Positions 1 to 10,126 are shown, counted from the first letter of the stretch. The stretch is DNA of 64,000 nucleotides from Rhodoferax sp. U11-2br (GCF_018619435.1 NZ_JAHFZF010000015.1:1-64000); one strand, 5' to 3'. Made by a program: numbers and translations. The notes: generated from the letters alone by a model not told the origin.

Positions 1-32
1 AGACAGGGGGCTGGGGAGATAGGGGTGTTCAT
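1..32 (-). CDS. Possible start of a gene running off the window (unidentified)
   Basis: An ATG on the minus strand at position 32 opens a frame (MNTPISPAP...) that continues out of the window. It lies about 57 bases downstream of the efflux outer-membrane gene on the same strand, so it would be the next gene of that operon. Only ten codons are visible and no function can be assigned. A second ATG upstream (position 67) runs into a stop that overlaps this start codon. Confidence 0.3.
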   Translation of the reverse strand, partial: MNTPISPAPC

Positions 33-88
33 AGCGGTGGGGACAGGGAATCAGGTTCAGCGGCCATCGATGTGGGGTTCGGGCTGTG

Positions 89-1492
89 TCAGGGCTGCGT
101 CTGCCAGCCGCCACCCAGCGCTTTGACCAGCCGGACATGGTCGGCACCCAGGGTGGCCTGCAGACTGGCCACACTGTCCTGGGTGCTGAGCAGGGTGCGC
201 TGGGTTTGCAGCACGGTCTGGAAGTCGATCAGGCCGCTGGCAAAGCGGTTTTGCGCCAGCAGATCGGCGTTGCGGGCTGAGTCGGCGGCTTGTTGCAACA
301 AAACCAGGCGTTCGCGGTCGTTTTTGAGGGCGATCAACGCATCTTCCACCTCTTTGAGCGCGGTCAACACCGTGTTCTGGTAGCTTGCGCGGGTCTGCTC
401 CAAGGCAGCTTCCTGCGCCAGCACCCGGCTTTTGGCGGCACCGCCGTCGATCAGCGGCACCGAGACCGAGCCCAGCAGACTGCTGACCAGCGTGGCGCCG
501 TTGCCCAGGCCCGTCAGGGTCAGGGCGCTCAGGGACAGGGAGCCACCCAGCTTGAAGCTGGGGTAACGCGCGGCATCCGCCGCATCCACCCGTGCCAGAG
601 CGGCGCGGATGCGGTACTCGGCGGCACGCACATCGGCACGCTGGCGCAGGGTCTCGGCGGGAATCTGTTGGGTCATGGTGCTTCTGGCTTGTGGCACAGC
701 ACGCTCAGGCAGCAGCAGGGTGTCCAGATCCAGCGGACGCTGGCCGGTCAATACCGCCAGGCTGTGGCGGGTCTGGGCCAGGCTGGTCAACAGCGAGGGG
801 ATTTGTGCGGCTGTCTGCGCCGCAGCGGTTTGCGCCTGCTCCACTTCGAGCGAGGTCACCAGACCGGCCTGAGACCGCCACTGGGTGATCTGCAGGGTTT
901 GTTGCTGGCTGGCCAGGTTGTTCTGGGCAATGGCCAGTTGGGCCTGGGTACCGCGCAACTGCAGGTAAGCCAGCGCCACTTCAGCAGTGATACTGACCTG
1001 CACATCGCGCAGGCTGGCCTGGGAGGCGAGTGCGTCGGCCTCGCTGGCCCGGATGCTGCTGCGGTTGGCACCAAAAATGTCGACTTCCCACCCGGCGTCC
1101 AGGCCTGCCTTGAAACTGTTGCTGGCGTCGTTGCCCTCAGATTTGCTGCGTTGGCCCGAGCCAGACAGGTTCACATTGGGGCCTGCGGTGGCCACACTCA
1201 CGTCCCGCAGGGCACGCGCTTGCTGTAAGGCGGCTTGCGCCGAGCGGATGCTGGTGTTGGCCTGCAAAGCCTGGTTCACCAGCTGGCTCAGCAAGGGGTC
1301 TTGAAAATCGTCCCACCAGGCGGTGGGTTGCTGGGTCGAGGTGCTGCTTGCCTCCCAAGTCGGCTCTGGTGAGTCAGACGTTGTGCTCAGGTTGGCGCAT
1401 CCGGCCAGTGCCAGGCTGGCGGTGAGTGTGAGCAACAGGCTGGGGCGGGCAGACGGGCAGAAGCGGGCGGTGCGAAGCGGTTTGGGGTGCAT
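89..1492 (-). CDS. RND-type efflux system outer-membrane lipoprotein (NodT/TolC-like family)
   Basis: Outer-membrane channel of a tripartite drug or metabolite efflux pump, 467 aa. The chosen ATG at 1492 gives a basic n-region, a hydrophobic stretch and the lipobox LAGC with the acylated cysteine at residue 32. The open frame extends 85 codons further upstream but those residues do not look like a leader. The mature part carries two outer-membrane-efflux repeats, with alanine/glutamine-rich helices (ALQQARALRDVSVA; LAQEAALEQTRASYQ) and the family phrase LRQRADVRAAEYRI. No periplasmic adaptor or inner-membrane pump gene is visible, so they may lie beyond the left edge or elsewhere. No good ribosome binding site is seen before the start. 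Substrate unknown. Confidence 0.9.
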   Translation of the reverse strand: MHPKPLRTARFCPSARPSLLLTLTASLALAGCANLSTTSDSPEPTWEASSTSTQQPTAWWDDFQDPLLSQLVNQALQANTSIRSAQAALQQARALRDVSVATAGPNVNLSGSGQRSKSEGNDASNSFKAGLDAGWEVDIFGANRSSIRASEADALASQASLRDVQVSITAEVALAYLQLRGTQAQLAIAQNNLASQQQTLQITQWRSQAGLVTSLEVEQAQTAAAQTAAQIPSLLTSLAQTRHSLAVLTGQRPLDLDTLLLPERAVPQARSTMTQQIPAETLRQRADVRAAEYRIRAALARVDAADAARYPSFKLGGSLSLSALTLTGLGNGATLVSSLLGSVSVPLIDGGAAKSRVLAQEAALEQTRASYQNTVLTALKEVEDALIALKNDRERLVLLQQAADSARNADLLAQNRFASGLIDFQTVLQTQRTLLSTQDSVASLQATLGADHVRLVKALGGGWQTQP

Positions 1493-1600
1493 CAAAAAGG
1501 GATGTAGGGGCGGCGGCTGGGCCGGACGGGCGGATTGTGCTGCATCTTGATGAAAGCAGCGTCTCAGAGCGGTGAAGCTGTGTAAAGTTCCCGCAGCGGC

Positions 1601-1657
1601 CAAGCCGCCACTGGCTTGATAAGGTGCAATCCCCGGGTGATATCGCCGATTTGCACC
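1601..1657. promoter_or_regulatory. Two inverted repeats between the divergent efflux gene and the rRNA methyltransferase gene
   Basis: In the 199-base divergent gap, CAAGCC (1601-1606) pairs with GGCTTG (1613-1618). Just beyond it, GGTGCAA (1623-1629) pairs with TTGCACC (1651-1657). Such symmetry between divergent genes often marks operators, for example for a TetR- or MarR-type repressor of the efflux gene, but no regulator gene is adjacent. The operator role is inference. Confidence 0.3.
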
Positions 1658-1691
1658 GCTGCCCGGTGGCTCATGGGACAATGCGCGCCCT

Positions 1692-2963
1692 ATGCATCCA
1701 AAAGCCCTGCTTGACGCCTGTTCTGAACTGGTTCGTCTCACCCTCAAATTCGATCACCCGGCAGACGCCATTGTGTCGCGCTTTTTTCGCGACCACCGCG
1801 GCCTGGGGCCGCGTGAGCGCGCCACCCTGGCCGAAACCGTGTACACGGTGCTGCGCAAAAAAAACCTGTTTGACCACTTTGCGCCATCCGGCAGTGGCCC
1901 TAAAGAGCGGCGCCTGGCGATTCTGGGTTTTTACGGCCCGGGTGATTTTCTGCGCAGCGCCCTGAGTGATCAAGAAATCAACTGGCTCGACCAGTGTGAA
2001 AAGATCCAGCCACAAGACCTGATGGACCGCCATCGCCACAACCTGCCCGAGTGGCTGGTGCAGCCGCTCAAAGACCAGCTCGGTGACGGTTTCTGGCCGC
2101 TGGTGGAGAGTTTTAACAAAGGCGCCGGGCTTGATCTGCGCGTCAACACCTTCAAGGCCAAACGGACCGATGTGCAAAAAGCGCTGGCCGAGTCCGGCAT
2201 CAAGGCGCTGCCCACGCCGTACTCCCCCTGGGGCCTGCGTATTTCGGGCAAACCAGCGCTGAACAAACACCCTGCCTTTGTGGCTGGCGACTTGGAGGTG
2301 CAGGACGAAGGCTCACAACTGCTGGCGATGCTGCTGGACGCCAAACGCGGCGAGATGGTGGTCGATTTTTGTGCCGGTGCCGGTGGCAAGACGCTGGCGA
2401 TTGGTGCGGCCATGCGCAGCACCGGGCGGCTTTATGCGTTTGACACCTCGGCTGGGCGGCTCGATGCCTTCAAGTCGCGCCTCGCCCGCAGCGGTTTGTC
2501 CAATGTGCACCCTGCTGCTATTGCGCATGAGCGTGACGACCGCGTCAAACGCCTGTCAGGCAAGATTGACCGGGTGTTGGTGGATGCACCCTGCACCGGC
2601 ATGGGCACGCTGCGACGCAACCCCGACCTCAAATGGCGCCAGGACATGAAAGCCGTCGAGGAGATGGCGGTCAAACAAACGGCCATTTTGCAAAGTGCTG
2701 CGCGCCTGGTGAAATCGGGTGGCCGCCTGGTCTATGCGACCTGCAGCGTGTTGCCGCAGGAAAACGAAGCCATTGCGCAGGCATTCTCCGAGGCCAACAA
2801 GGACTTTGAGCCACTGGATGTGGGCGAAGTGTTGACCCAGCTTAAAGTCGAGCAAGCGGCTACCTTGTGCAGCGGTGGGGACAACGGCCAGCGTTATTTG
2901 CGACTGTGGCCCCACCAGCACCAGACCGACGGCTTTTTTGCCGCAGTCTGGCAGCGTAAATAA
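1692..2963 (+). CDS. RsmB/NOP-family SAM-dependent RNA cytosine-C5 methyltransferase
   Basis: Predicted rRNA m5C methyltransferase, 423 aa. The SAM-binding motif I reads VDFCAGAGGKT at about residues 224-234. Motif IV DAPCTGMG places one catalytic cysteine at about 301, and motif VI YATCSV places the second at about 351, the two-cysteine arrangement of RsmB, RsmF and NOP2. The phrase RRNPDLKWR after motif IV is typical of RsmB-like enzymes. The N-terminal 150 residues are a NusB-unlike helical region shorter than in E. coli RsmB, so the exact target base is uncertain and I give no symbol. It stands alone, divergent from the efflux gene, with the desaturase gene following after 69 bases. Confidence 0.9.
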   Translation: MHPKALLDACSELVRLTLKFDHPADAIVSRFFRDHRGLGPRERATLAETVYTVLRKKNLFDHFAPSGSGPKERRLAILGFYGPGDFLRSALSDQEINWLDQCEKIQPQDLMDRHRHNLPEWLVQPLKDQLGDGFWPLVESFNKGAGLDLRVNTFKAKRTDVQKALAESGIKALPTPYSPWGLRISGKPALNKHPAFVAGDLEVQDEGSQLLAMLLDAKRGEMVVDFCAGAGGKTLAIGAAMRSTGRLYAFDTSAGRLDAFKSRLARSGLSNVHPAAIAHERDDRVKRLSGKIDRVLVDAPCTGMGTLRRNPDLKWRQDMKAVEEMAVKQTAILQSAARLVKSGGRLVYATCSVLPQENEAIAQAFSEANKDFEPLDVGEVLTQLKVEQAATLCSGGDNGQRYLRLWPHQHQTDGFFAAVWQRK

Positions 2964-3032
2964 GCCGCGCTGCCGCAACTCGGTGCCAGTGATCCACTGG
3001 TAGCGCGGGATATTTATAAAGAGGGACAAAGC

Positions 3033-4226
3033 TTGACGACTTTTTTGCTCGATTGGGCCAGTGTGGGCCTGTGGGACATCAGTGCCTGGGCCATGGTGCT
3101 GTTCACGCTGGTGATGACCCACATCACCATGATTTGCGTCACCATCTTTTTGCACCGGCATCAGGCGCACCGCGCGCTCGATTTGCATCCGGTGGCCGCG
3201 CATTTTTTCCGCTTCTGGCTCTGGCTCACCACCGGGCAGGTCACCAAGGAGTGGGCGGCCATCCACCGCAAACACCACGCCAAGTGTGAGCAGAGCGACG
3301 ACCCGCACAGCCCGCAGGTGTATGGCATCCGCACCGTGCTGCTGCAAGGTTACGAGCTGTACCGCAAGGAAGCGTCCAACCTCGACACCCTGGCGCGTTA
3401 CGGCCACGGCACACCCGACGACTGGCTGGAGCGCAATGTTTACAGCCGGTTTTCGTCGGCCGGTGTGATCCTGATGCTGCTGATTGATCTGACTCTGTTT
3501 GGTGCGGCAGGGTTAGCCGTGTGGGCGGTGCAGATGATGTGGACGCCGGTGATGGCGGCCGGCATCATCAATGGCGCCGCGCACTACTGGGGTTACCGCA
3601 ACTTTGAGGCGCCCGATGCCAGCACCAACATCTCGCCCTGGGGTGTGCTGATTGCGGGTGAGGAGTTGCACAACAACCACCATACCTACCCGACCTCGGC
3701 CAAGTTGTCGGTTAAGCCCTATGAGTTTGACATCGGCTGGATGTACATCAGCCTGCTGCAGCGCCTGCACCTGGCCAAGGTCAAAAAGACGCCGCCCCGG
3801 CTGGCACTGGGCAGCGTGCGGGCGGTAGCGGACGAGCAGACGCTGGAGGCGCTGATCCACAACCGTTTTGAGCTGATGGCGCGTTATGCCCAGGGCATGC
3901 GCAGCGCGTTCAAGCAGGAGGTCAAAGCCCTGCGCGCGCGCCAGGCCGATGCCAGCATGATCCGCGCCGCCAAAAGCTGGTTGCACCGCGATGCCGAGAA
4001 GATCCCTGCGGCGATGGCCGCGCAGCTGGCGGCAGCCCGTGCGGCCTCACCAGTGCTCGACAAAATGGTGGTGATGCGTGAAGAGCTGCGCCAGATGTGG
4101 CTCAACCGTTTGCACACGCGCGAGCAACTTGCCACCGAACTGCAGGCCTGGTGCCAGCGCGCAGAGGCCAGCGGCATTGCGGCGCTGCAAGAGTTTTCAA
4201 AAAAGCTGCGTGCCGTGCAGGCCTGA
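3033..4226 (+). CDS. Membrane fatty acid desaturase (acyl-CoA desaturase type)
   Basis: Di-iron membrane desaturase, 397 aa, that would introduce a double bond into fatty acyl chains. The start is a TTG preceded by GAGGGA at good spacing. The three histidine boxes are present: HRHQAH (about 41-46), HRKHH (78-82) and HNNHH (213-217). Hydrophobic segments flank box 1 and lie between boxes 2 and 3 (about 145-190). The C-terminal 120 residues are charged and helical (many A, R, E, K), an extension beyond the usual catalytic unit. In related bacteria such genes adjust membrane fluidity in the cold. That role is inferred from the family. Confidence 0.92.
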   Translation: MTTFLLDWASVGLWDISAWAMVLFTLVMTHITMICVTIFLHRHQAHRALDLHPVAAHFFRFWLWLTTGQVTKEWAAIHRKHHAKCEQSDDPHSPQVYGIRTVLLQGYELYRKEASNLDTLARYGHGTPDDWLERNVYSRFSSAGVILMLLIDLTLFGAAGLAVWAVQMMWTPVMAAGIINGAAHYWGYRNFEAPDASTNISPWGVLIAGEELHNNHHTYPTSAKLSVKPYEFDIGWMYISLLQRLHLAKVKKTPPRLALGSVRAVADEQTLEALIHNRFELMARYAQGMRSAFKQEVKALRARQADASMIRAAKSWLHRDAEKIPAAMAAQLAAARAASPVLDKMVVMREELRQMWLNRLHTREQLATELQAWCQRAEASGIAALQEFSKKLRAVQA

Positions 4227-4253
4227 GGTTGCTGCAAATATAGGCACGAAACG

Positions 4254-4290
4254 GGCATTTAGCCCTTTTTCCAAGTGGATAGAATGCTTC
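4254..4290. repeat. Degenerate copy of the dispersed palindromic repeat
   Basis: Starts GGCATTTAGCCCTT and continues into AAGTGGATAG, a weak match to the repeat core seen elsewhere in the window. It lies 27 bases after the desaturase stop codon, the position preferred by the better intergenic copies. Could be chance. Confidence 0.3.
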
Positions 4291-4359
4291 TCTATTCATA
4301 GCGTTTCTGGGCGACTAGCCCCTGCCGCTGCCCCTTGGATGCCAGCCTTTTTGTGAAAG

Positions 4360-4479
4360 ATGTTGACCATGATCCTGTCTGCGTTCCTGACCTTGCCTGC
4401 TGCGCCCTGGCCAGCCACTGATCACCTTGTGGGCTACGCCACGATGGGTTGCTTGTTTCACACCGGGAGCGCAACATGA
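4360..4479 (+). CDS. Small 39-codon ORF overlapping the next gene start (possible leader peptide)
   Basis: A short frame starting MLTMILSAFLTLPAAP ends in a TGA that overlaps the ATG of the methylglyoxal-synthase-like gene as ATGA, the layout of translational coupling. The first half is hydrophobic. GAAAG sits directly before the first ATG, and an internal ATG at 4369 has slightly better spacing. It may be a translated leader or only an accident in a 249-base gap that otherwise holds nothing I recognise besides a weak repeat copy. No homologue is recognised. Confidence 0.3.
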   Translation: MLTMILSAFLTLPAAPWPATDHLVGYATMGCLFHTGSAT

Positions 4480-5342
4480 ACTTTGGACTGGCAGCGCATC
4501 GCCTGCACCGTATGGGAACAGATAGCACCTTGCTGCGTTGGGCGCGTGTGTGTGAACCGGCTCTGCCACTGCTTGGCCTCACCTGGCACGCCACCGGTGG
4601 GGCGCATGACACACTGGTGGTTAATGACTTGTTTCGTGGCCAGTTGATGTCGGTGGGTTATGGACGTGACGGCGGTTTGATGCGGCTGGTGTCGCGTATT
4701 GCGGGTGGCCTGACGCCTGAGGCTGAGCTTGATGGGGTGTTTTTTTTCATCGATCCGGTCAACCCGACCTCGATTTTTCCGGAGGCGCAGGCCCTCAAGC
4801 GCCAATGTGTGATCCATGGCAAACCCTTTGTGGCGACCTTCGCTGGCGCGGTAGAGTGGGTGGCCTTGGAACTGGTGCGTGCGGGCGTGGGCACGGGGCC
4901 GGTGCCGATGGCGGCGCAGCTGCTGGCGCTGGAATCCCAGGTGGTGGCGCTGATCGCCCACGATGCACTCAAAGAGGACATGGTCGACTTTGCCATGAAA
5001 CACTTTGACACTTTGTCGCGTTTTGCCGGGCGGGTTGCCACCGGCACCACCGGCAGTCGCCTCAATGCCATGGCCTGGGCACGTGGCTGGCCAGCATCCC
5101 AGCCCTGGGTCACCTGTTACCAGAGTGGCCCGCTGGGTGGGGACTCGCAGATTGCCGAGCTTGTGCTGAATCGGCGTTGCCAGAAAGTGATCTTTTTTGA
5201 GGATCCGCATGTGGCGCGCCAGCATGAGGCCGACATCCAGCTGCTCGACCGTGCGGTCTACAGCGCGGGTGATGTCACCACCTGTTTCAACACCCCCGCC
5301 ATGGCCGGGCGTTGGGCTGAGGCCATATCAAAAAACAGCTAA
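4476..5342 (+). CDS. Methylglyoxal synthase with a duplicated, degenerate N-terminal MGS domain
   Basis: The protein is 288 aa, about twice the length of classical methylglyoxal synthase, which converts dihydroxyacetone phosphate to methylglyoxal and phosphate. The C-terminal half (about 155-280) carries the full active site by comparison with E. coli MgsA: AHD with Lys166, phosphate loop TGTTG (189-193), SGPLGGD with the catalytic Asp223, and His250/Asp253. The N-terminal half (about 1-125) follows the same order: AAHRLHR, ATGGAH, GYGRDGG and FFFIDPVNP. It keeps the first His but lacks the Asp, Lys and catalytic Asp equivalents. I read it as a tandem duplication with one dead domain. Start chosen for GGGAG eight bases upstream. 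A strong terminator follows. Confidence 0.8.
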   Translation: MNFGLAAHRLHRMGTDSTLLRWARVCEPALPLLGLTWHATGGAHDTLVVNDLFRGQLMSVGYGRDGGLMRLVSRIAGGLTPEAELDGVFFFIDPVNPTSIFPEAQALKRQCVIHGKPFVATFAGAVEWVALELVRAGVGTGPVPMAAQLLALESQVVALIAHDALKEDMVDFAMKHFDTLSRFAGRVATGTTGSRLNAMAWARGWPASQPWVTCYQSGPLGGDSQIAELVLNRRCQKVIFFEDPHVARQHEADIQLLDRAVYSAGDVTTCFNTPAMAGRWAEAISKNS

Positions 5343-5345
5343 ATT

Positions 5346-5381
5346 GGCCTCTAGCCCTTGATATGCAAGGGCTGATAGCTA
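5346..5381 (+). repeat. Dispersed palindromic repeat, copy A (intergenic)
   Basis: Best-preserved copy, taken as the reference orientation: GGCCTCTAGCCCTT, six-base loop, AAGGGCTGATAGCTA. The inner arms AGCCCTT / AAGGGCT are fully complementary. It begins four bases after the stop codon of the methylglyoxal-synthase-like gene and lies just before its terminator. Confidence 0.75.
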
Positions 5382-5394
5382 CAGTTATAAAAGC

Positions 5395-5421
5395 AAAAAG
5401 CCCGCTGGAAGCGGGCTTTTT
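5395..5421. terminator. Bidirectional intrinsic terminator
   Basis: Perfect inverted repeat AAAAAGCCCGCT / AGCGGGCTTTTT with a GGA loop. It has a T-run on both strands and separates the plus-strand methylglyoxal-synthase-like gene from the convergent rpmB-rpmG operon. Confidence 0.9.
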
Positions 5422-5441
5422 GGTACTCAGAAACAACTGAA

Positions 5442-5612
5442 TTACTTCAGCTTCATTTCTTTGTAGTCCACATGCTTGCGAGCCTTGGGATCAAATTTCT
5501 TGATCAACAGCTTTTCGGGCGTGGTCTTCTTGTTCTTGTCGGTGGTGTAGAAGTGACCGGTGCCAGCGGTTGATTCCAGCTTGATTTTTTCGCGTCCGCC
5601 TTTGGTTGCCAT
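5442..5612 (-). CDS. rpmG: 50S ribosomal protein L33
   Basis: 56-residue basic protein, [14 protein letters not shown] at the N-terminus and [11 protein letters not shown] at the C-terminus, which is the L33 pattern of the large ribosomal subunit. It contains no cysteine, so it is the zinc-independent (C-minus) form. Its start lies 18 bases after the rpmB stop, and the two form the usual rpmB-rpmG operon. The bidirectional terminator at 5395-5421 ends the transcript. Confidence 0.96.
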   Translation of the reverse strand: MATKGGREKIKLESTAGTGHFYTTDKNKKTTPEKLLIKKFDPKARKHVDYKEMKLK

Positions 5613-5630
5613 GATGATTCCTTCGTGAAA

Positions 5631-5864
5631 TTAGGCTTGACCACGTGCGCGCAGGTCAGCGAGCACAGCGTCGATACCGTTTTTGTCGATCAAACGCAGA
5701 CCGGCGTTGGAAATGCGCAGGCGAACCCAGCGGTTTTCAGTTTCCACCCAGAAACGGCGGTATTGCAGGTTCGGCAGGAACCGACGTTTGTTTTTGTTGT
5801 TGGCGTGGGAAACTGTGTTCCCAACCATCGGGCCTTTGCCCGTGACTTCACATACGCGTGCCAT
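5631..5864 (-). CDS. rpmB: 50S ribosomal protein L28
   Basis: 77 aa with the L28 hallmark [16 protein letters not shown] at the N-terminus followed by [16 protein letters not shown]. It is a structural component of the large ribosomal subunit. A GGAG lies seven bases before the ATG on the minus strand. First gene of the rpmB-rpmG operon, preceded by a leader of about 120 bases with a consensus -10 box at 5989-5994. Confidence 0.97.
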   Translation of the reverse strand: MARVCEVTGKGPMVGNTVSHANNKNKRRFLPNLQYRRFWVETENRWVRLRISNAGLRLIDKNGIDAVLADLRARGQA

Positions 5865-5988
5865 GTGGACACTCCGATATTTTTAACGGCCCCGACTGAC
5901 GCCAGGAGCCTCACCTCGCCAAGAAAAAGGGTGGCGGTAACCCGATTGCCGTCCGATCCCCTCACGGGGGCGTTCAGCAAAGCCCAGC

Positions 5989-5994
5989 ATTATA
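5989..5994 (-). promoter_or_regulatory. -10 box of the rpmB-rpmG promoter, with leader hairpin downstream
   Basis: On the minus strand TATAAT is exact and preceded by GGGC. No clear TTGACA is seen at 16-18 bases upstream. The inferred leader runs about 118 bases to the rpmB start and holds a CCCC (5958-5961) / GGGG (5966-5969) hairpin, which might serve in feedback control by ribosomal protein. That control is speculation. Confidence 0.5.
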
Positions 5995-6009
5995 GCCCGC
6001 TATTTGTGC

Positions 6010-6966
<957 letters not shown>

Positions 6967-7100
6967 TTACCTTTTGAATACGAGGGGCTGACGTGTACAG
7001 TCGAGATAATTTTTTAAACTATCGGGTTGCTTGAGGAACGGAAATTGTGCGTATTTTGATGCTATCTGTTCTGGGAATCTGCGTTTTTTAGGGTGATGAG

Positions 7101-7784
7101 ATGGCTATGTTGACAACATCGGATTTATTGCGCAGGGTGCCTATTTTTGCGGGGCTCACCCCGGCGCAGATGTCTCAATTGTCCGGCAATGTGGTCAAAC
7201 AGCGCTACAAGCGGGGTGAATTGATCGTTGAACAGGGCAAAAAAAGTGGTGCCTTGTTCATCATCCTGTCGGGTCGGGCCCGGGTCGTCATGACCGACCG
7301 GCGTGGCAAGGAGGTGATCCTCAACACCCTCGGGCCGGGCGATTGCATTGGTGAGATGAGCCTGATCGACGGTCAAAGCCATTCTGCCAGCGTCAAGACC
7401 GATATTCAGACCGATGTGTTGGTGCTCAGCTACACCGAGTTTGTGCGCTGCTTGGCCGAAAACCAGAGCATCGCGTTCTGGATCATGAAGGGCCTGGTGC
7501 AGCGTTTGCGCAAATCGGGTGAGATGGTCAGCTCGCTGGCGCTGATGGATGTTTACGGGCGCGTGGCCAAGGTGCTGGTGGACGCAGCCCAGCCCCAGGG
7601 AGAGAACGATCTGGTGATTTGCGAAAAAATGACACGCCAGGACATTGCCAAAATGGTGGGCGCCTCGCGTGAAATGGTCAGCCGGGTGATGCGTGATTTT
7701 GAAGAGCAAGGTTTCATCCAGACCAATGAAGCTGGCTGCTTTGTGCTGAAAGAACGTCGTCTGGCGTTGCGCCAACTCCCATGA
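7101..7784 (+). CDS. Crp/Fnr-family transcriptional regulator
   Basis: 227 aa. Residues about 15-125 form a cyclic-nucleotide-binding-type barrel ([35 protein letters not shown]). Residues about 145-215 form a winged helix with recognition segment [18 protein letters not shown]. The ExxSR pattern in the recognition helix is that of Fnr-type DNA readers, but there is no N-terminal cysteine cluster for an iron-sulfur centre. The stop overlaps the ftsK start as ATGA, so the two are translationally linked. Whether it controls cell division or stress functions is unknown. A second ATG lies two codons downstream. Confidence 0.92.
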   Translation: MAMLTTSDLLRRVPIFAGLTPAQMSQLSGNVVKQRYKRGELIVEQGKKSGALFIILSGRARVVMTDRRGKEVILNTLGPGDCIGEMSLIDGQSHSASVKTDIQTDVLVLSYTEFVRCLAENQSIAFWIMKGLVQRLRKSGEMVSSLALMDVYGRVAKVLVDAAQPQGENDLVICEKMTRQDIAKMVGASREMVSRVMRDFEEQGFIQTNEAGCFVLKERRLALRQLP

Positions 7785-10126
7785 CCTATTCCCTCAATAC
7801 CCTCAACACACCCCGTAACGAGGCGCCCAAGGCGGGCCGCTCGGTGATGGGCCGCTTTGCGCAGGAGCTTTGGCTGCTGATGGGACTGGTGTTGCTGGCG
7901 CTGTGGCTGCTGGCGCTGCTGAGTTATTCCCCGCTGGACCCGGCATGGTCCACCTCGGGCAACGGCGGACCCTTGCAGAACTACGCCGGTCATGTGGGCG
8001 CCTGGTTAGCCGACGGCAGCTACTTCCTTCTGGGGTATTCGGCGTGGTGGTGTGTGGCCGCCGCCCTGCGTGCCTGGTTGTCGGCCCTGGCGCGTTGGCT
8101 GCGCGGGCATGAGGAGGTTCTGGCACCGGCCAAACCCGGCGCTGAGGCCGTGTCGGCCGAAGGCGGGCGGGCCCTGTTCTGGCTCGGCTTGCTGGTGCTG
8201 ATGTGCGCCAGTGCCACGCTGGAGTGGACGCGTTTTTACAGCCTGGAGTCGCACCTGCCGGGTCACGGCGGTGGATTGCTGGGCTATTTTTTGGGGCCCC
8301 TGGGGCTGCAGGGCCTGGGCTTCACCGGCTCGGGACTGGTGGCGATTGCCGCCGGGGTGATGGGTTCGTCTCTGGTGTTTGGTTTCTCCTGGGGGCTGGT
8401 GGCCGAACGGCTGGGCGCCTGGATGTTTGGCCAGATCGAAAACCGTCGCGAAAAAATCGCCCAGGACGAAGACCTGGCGCTGGGCCAGCAGGCCGCCCAG
8501 GCACGGGCCGAGGTGCTGGTTGAAGAGCGCCAGGACCAGGCGGTGCACCACCCCAAACCGGTTGTAGTGGTGGAGCCGGTGGTGATGGAAGTGCCCAAGA
8601 GTGAGCGTGTGGTCAAAGAGCGCCAGAAGCCGCTGTTCCAGGAAATTGACAGCAAGCTGCCGCAGGTTGACCTGCTGGACGCCGCCCTGCTGCGCCAGGA
8701 AACCGTGGCACCCGAGACGCTGGAGATGACCAGCCGCATGATCGAGAAGAAGCTCAAAGACTTCGGCGTCGAGGTGGCGGTGGTGCTGGCGCAGCCCGGG
8801 CCGGTGATCACCCGTTACGAGATTGAACCCGCTACCGGCGTCAAGGGCTCACAAATTGTGGGCCTGGCCAAGGATTTGGCACGCTCCTTGAGCCTGGTGT
8901 CGATCCGTGTGGTGGAAACCATTCCGGGCAAAAATTTCATGGCGCTGGAGTTGCCCAACGCCAAGCGCCAGACCATCAAGCTCAGCGAAATCCTGGGCTC
9001 CAAGATCTACAACGAAGCCAAATCGATGCTTACCATGGGGCTGGGCAAGGACATTGTGGGCAACCCGGTGCTGGCCGATCTGGCCAAGATGCCGCACGTG
9101 CTGGTGGCCGGTACCACCGGCTCGGGCAAGTCGGTCGGTATCAACGCGATGATCCTCTCGCTGCTGTACAAGGCCGAGGCCGATGACGTGCGCCTGCTGA
9201 TGATCGACCCGAAGATGCTGGAAATGTCGGTCTACGAGGGCATTCCGCACCTGCTGTGCCCGGTGGTGACCGACATGAAACAGGCCGCCAATGGCCTGAC
9301 CTGGTGTGTGGCCGAGATGGAGCGTCGCTACAAACTCATGAGCAAGATGGGTGTGCGCAACCTGGCCGGCTTCAACACCAAATGGGACGAGGCCAAGGCG
9401 CGTGGTGAGTTCATCTACAACCCGTTCAGCCTGACGCCCGAGGCGCCCGAACCGATTGAACGCCTGCCCCACATCGTGGTGGTGATCGACGAGCTGGCTG
9501 ACCTGATGATGGTGGTAGGTAAAAAGATCGAAGAGCTGATTGCCCGCCTGGCGCAAAAAGCCCGTGCCGCCGGTATCCACCTGATTTTGGCCACCCAGCG
9601 CCCCAGCGTGGACGTGATCACCGGCCTGATCAAGGCCAACATCCCGACGCGCATTGCCTTCCAGGTGAGCAGCAAGATCGATAGCCGCACCATCCTCGAC
9701 CAGATGGGCGCCGAGGCGCTGCTGGGCATGGGCGACATGCTCTACATGCCCAGCGGTACCGGCCTGCCGATCCGGGTGCACGGCGCCTTTGTCAGCGACG
9801 AGGAAGTGCACCGCGTGGTCAGTTACCTCAAAAGTCAGGGTGAGCCCAACTACATCGAAGGGATTCTGGAAGGCGGCACGGTCGACGGCGAAGACGGCGC
9901 TGGCGCGCTGGACGGCGGTGGTGGTGAAAAAGATCCGATGTACGACCAGGCGGTCGAGGTGGTGCTCAAGAACCGCAAAGCCAGCATCTCACTGGTACAG
10001 CGGCATCTGAAAATTGGTTATAACCGCGCCGCCCGGCTGGTGGAAGACATGGAAAAAGCCGGTCTGGTCAGCAGCATGAGCACCAGCGGCCAGCGCGACA
10101 TCCTGGTGCCCGCGCGCAACGAATGA
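7781..10126 (+). CDS. ftsK: DNA translocase FtsK
   Basis: 781 aa. Septum-anchored DNA pump that clears the chromosome from the division site and activates XerCD at dif. The N-terminus has four hydrophobic segments (about 27-47, 72-95, 128-147 and 165-205). A short charged linker follows, far shorter than in E. coli. The motor domain has Walker [11 protein letters not shown] at about 444 and the conserved [14 protein letters not shown] and [16 protein letters not shown] stretches. The last 65 residues ([11 protein letters not shown] ... SGQRDILVP) are the gamma winged helix that reads KOPS. It overlaps the upstream regulator gene by four bases and is followed by lolA with no gap. Confidence 0.98.
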   Translation: MTYSLNTLNTPRNEAPKAGRSVMGRFAQELWLLMGLVLLALWLLALLSYSPLDPAWSTSGNGGPLQNYAGHVGAWLADGSYFLLGYSAWWCVAAALRAWLSALARWLRGHEEVLAPAKPGAEAVSAEGGRALFWLGLLVLMCASATLEWTRFYSLESHLPGHGGGLLGYFLGPLGLQGLGFTGSGLVAIAAGVMGSSLVFGFSWGLVAERLGAWMFGQIENRREKIAQDEDLALGQQAAQARAEVLVEERQDQAVHHPKPVVVVEPVVMEVPKSERVVKERQKPLFQEIDSKLPQVDLLDAALLRQETVAPETLEMTSRMIEKKLKDFGVEVAVVLAQPGPVITRYEIEPATGVKGSQIVGLAKDLARSLSLVSIRVVETIPGKNFMALELPNAKRQTIKLSEILGSKIYNEAKSMLTMGLGKDIVGNPVLADLAKMPHVLVAGTTGSGKSVGINAMILSLLYKAEADDVRLLMIDPKMLEMSVYEGIPHLLCPVVTDMKQAANGLTWCVAEMERRYKLMSKMGVRNLAGFNTKWDEAKARGEFIYNPFSLTPEAPEPIERLPHIVVVIDELADLMMVVGKKIEELIARLAQKARAAGIHLILATQRPSVDVITGLIKANIPTRIAFQVSSKIDSRTILDQMGAEALLGMGDMLYMPSGTGLPIRVHGAFVSDEEVHRVVSYLKSQGEPNYIEGILEGGTVDGEDGAGALDGGGGEKDPMYDQAVEVVLKNRKASISLVQRHLKIGYNRAARLVEDMEKAGLVSSMSTSGQRDILVPARNE

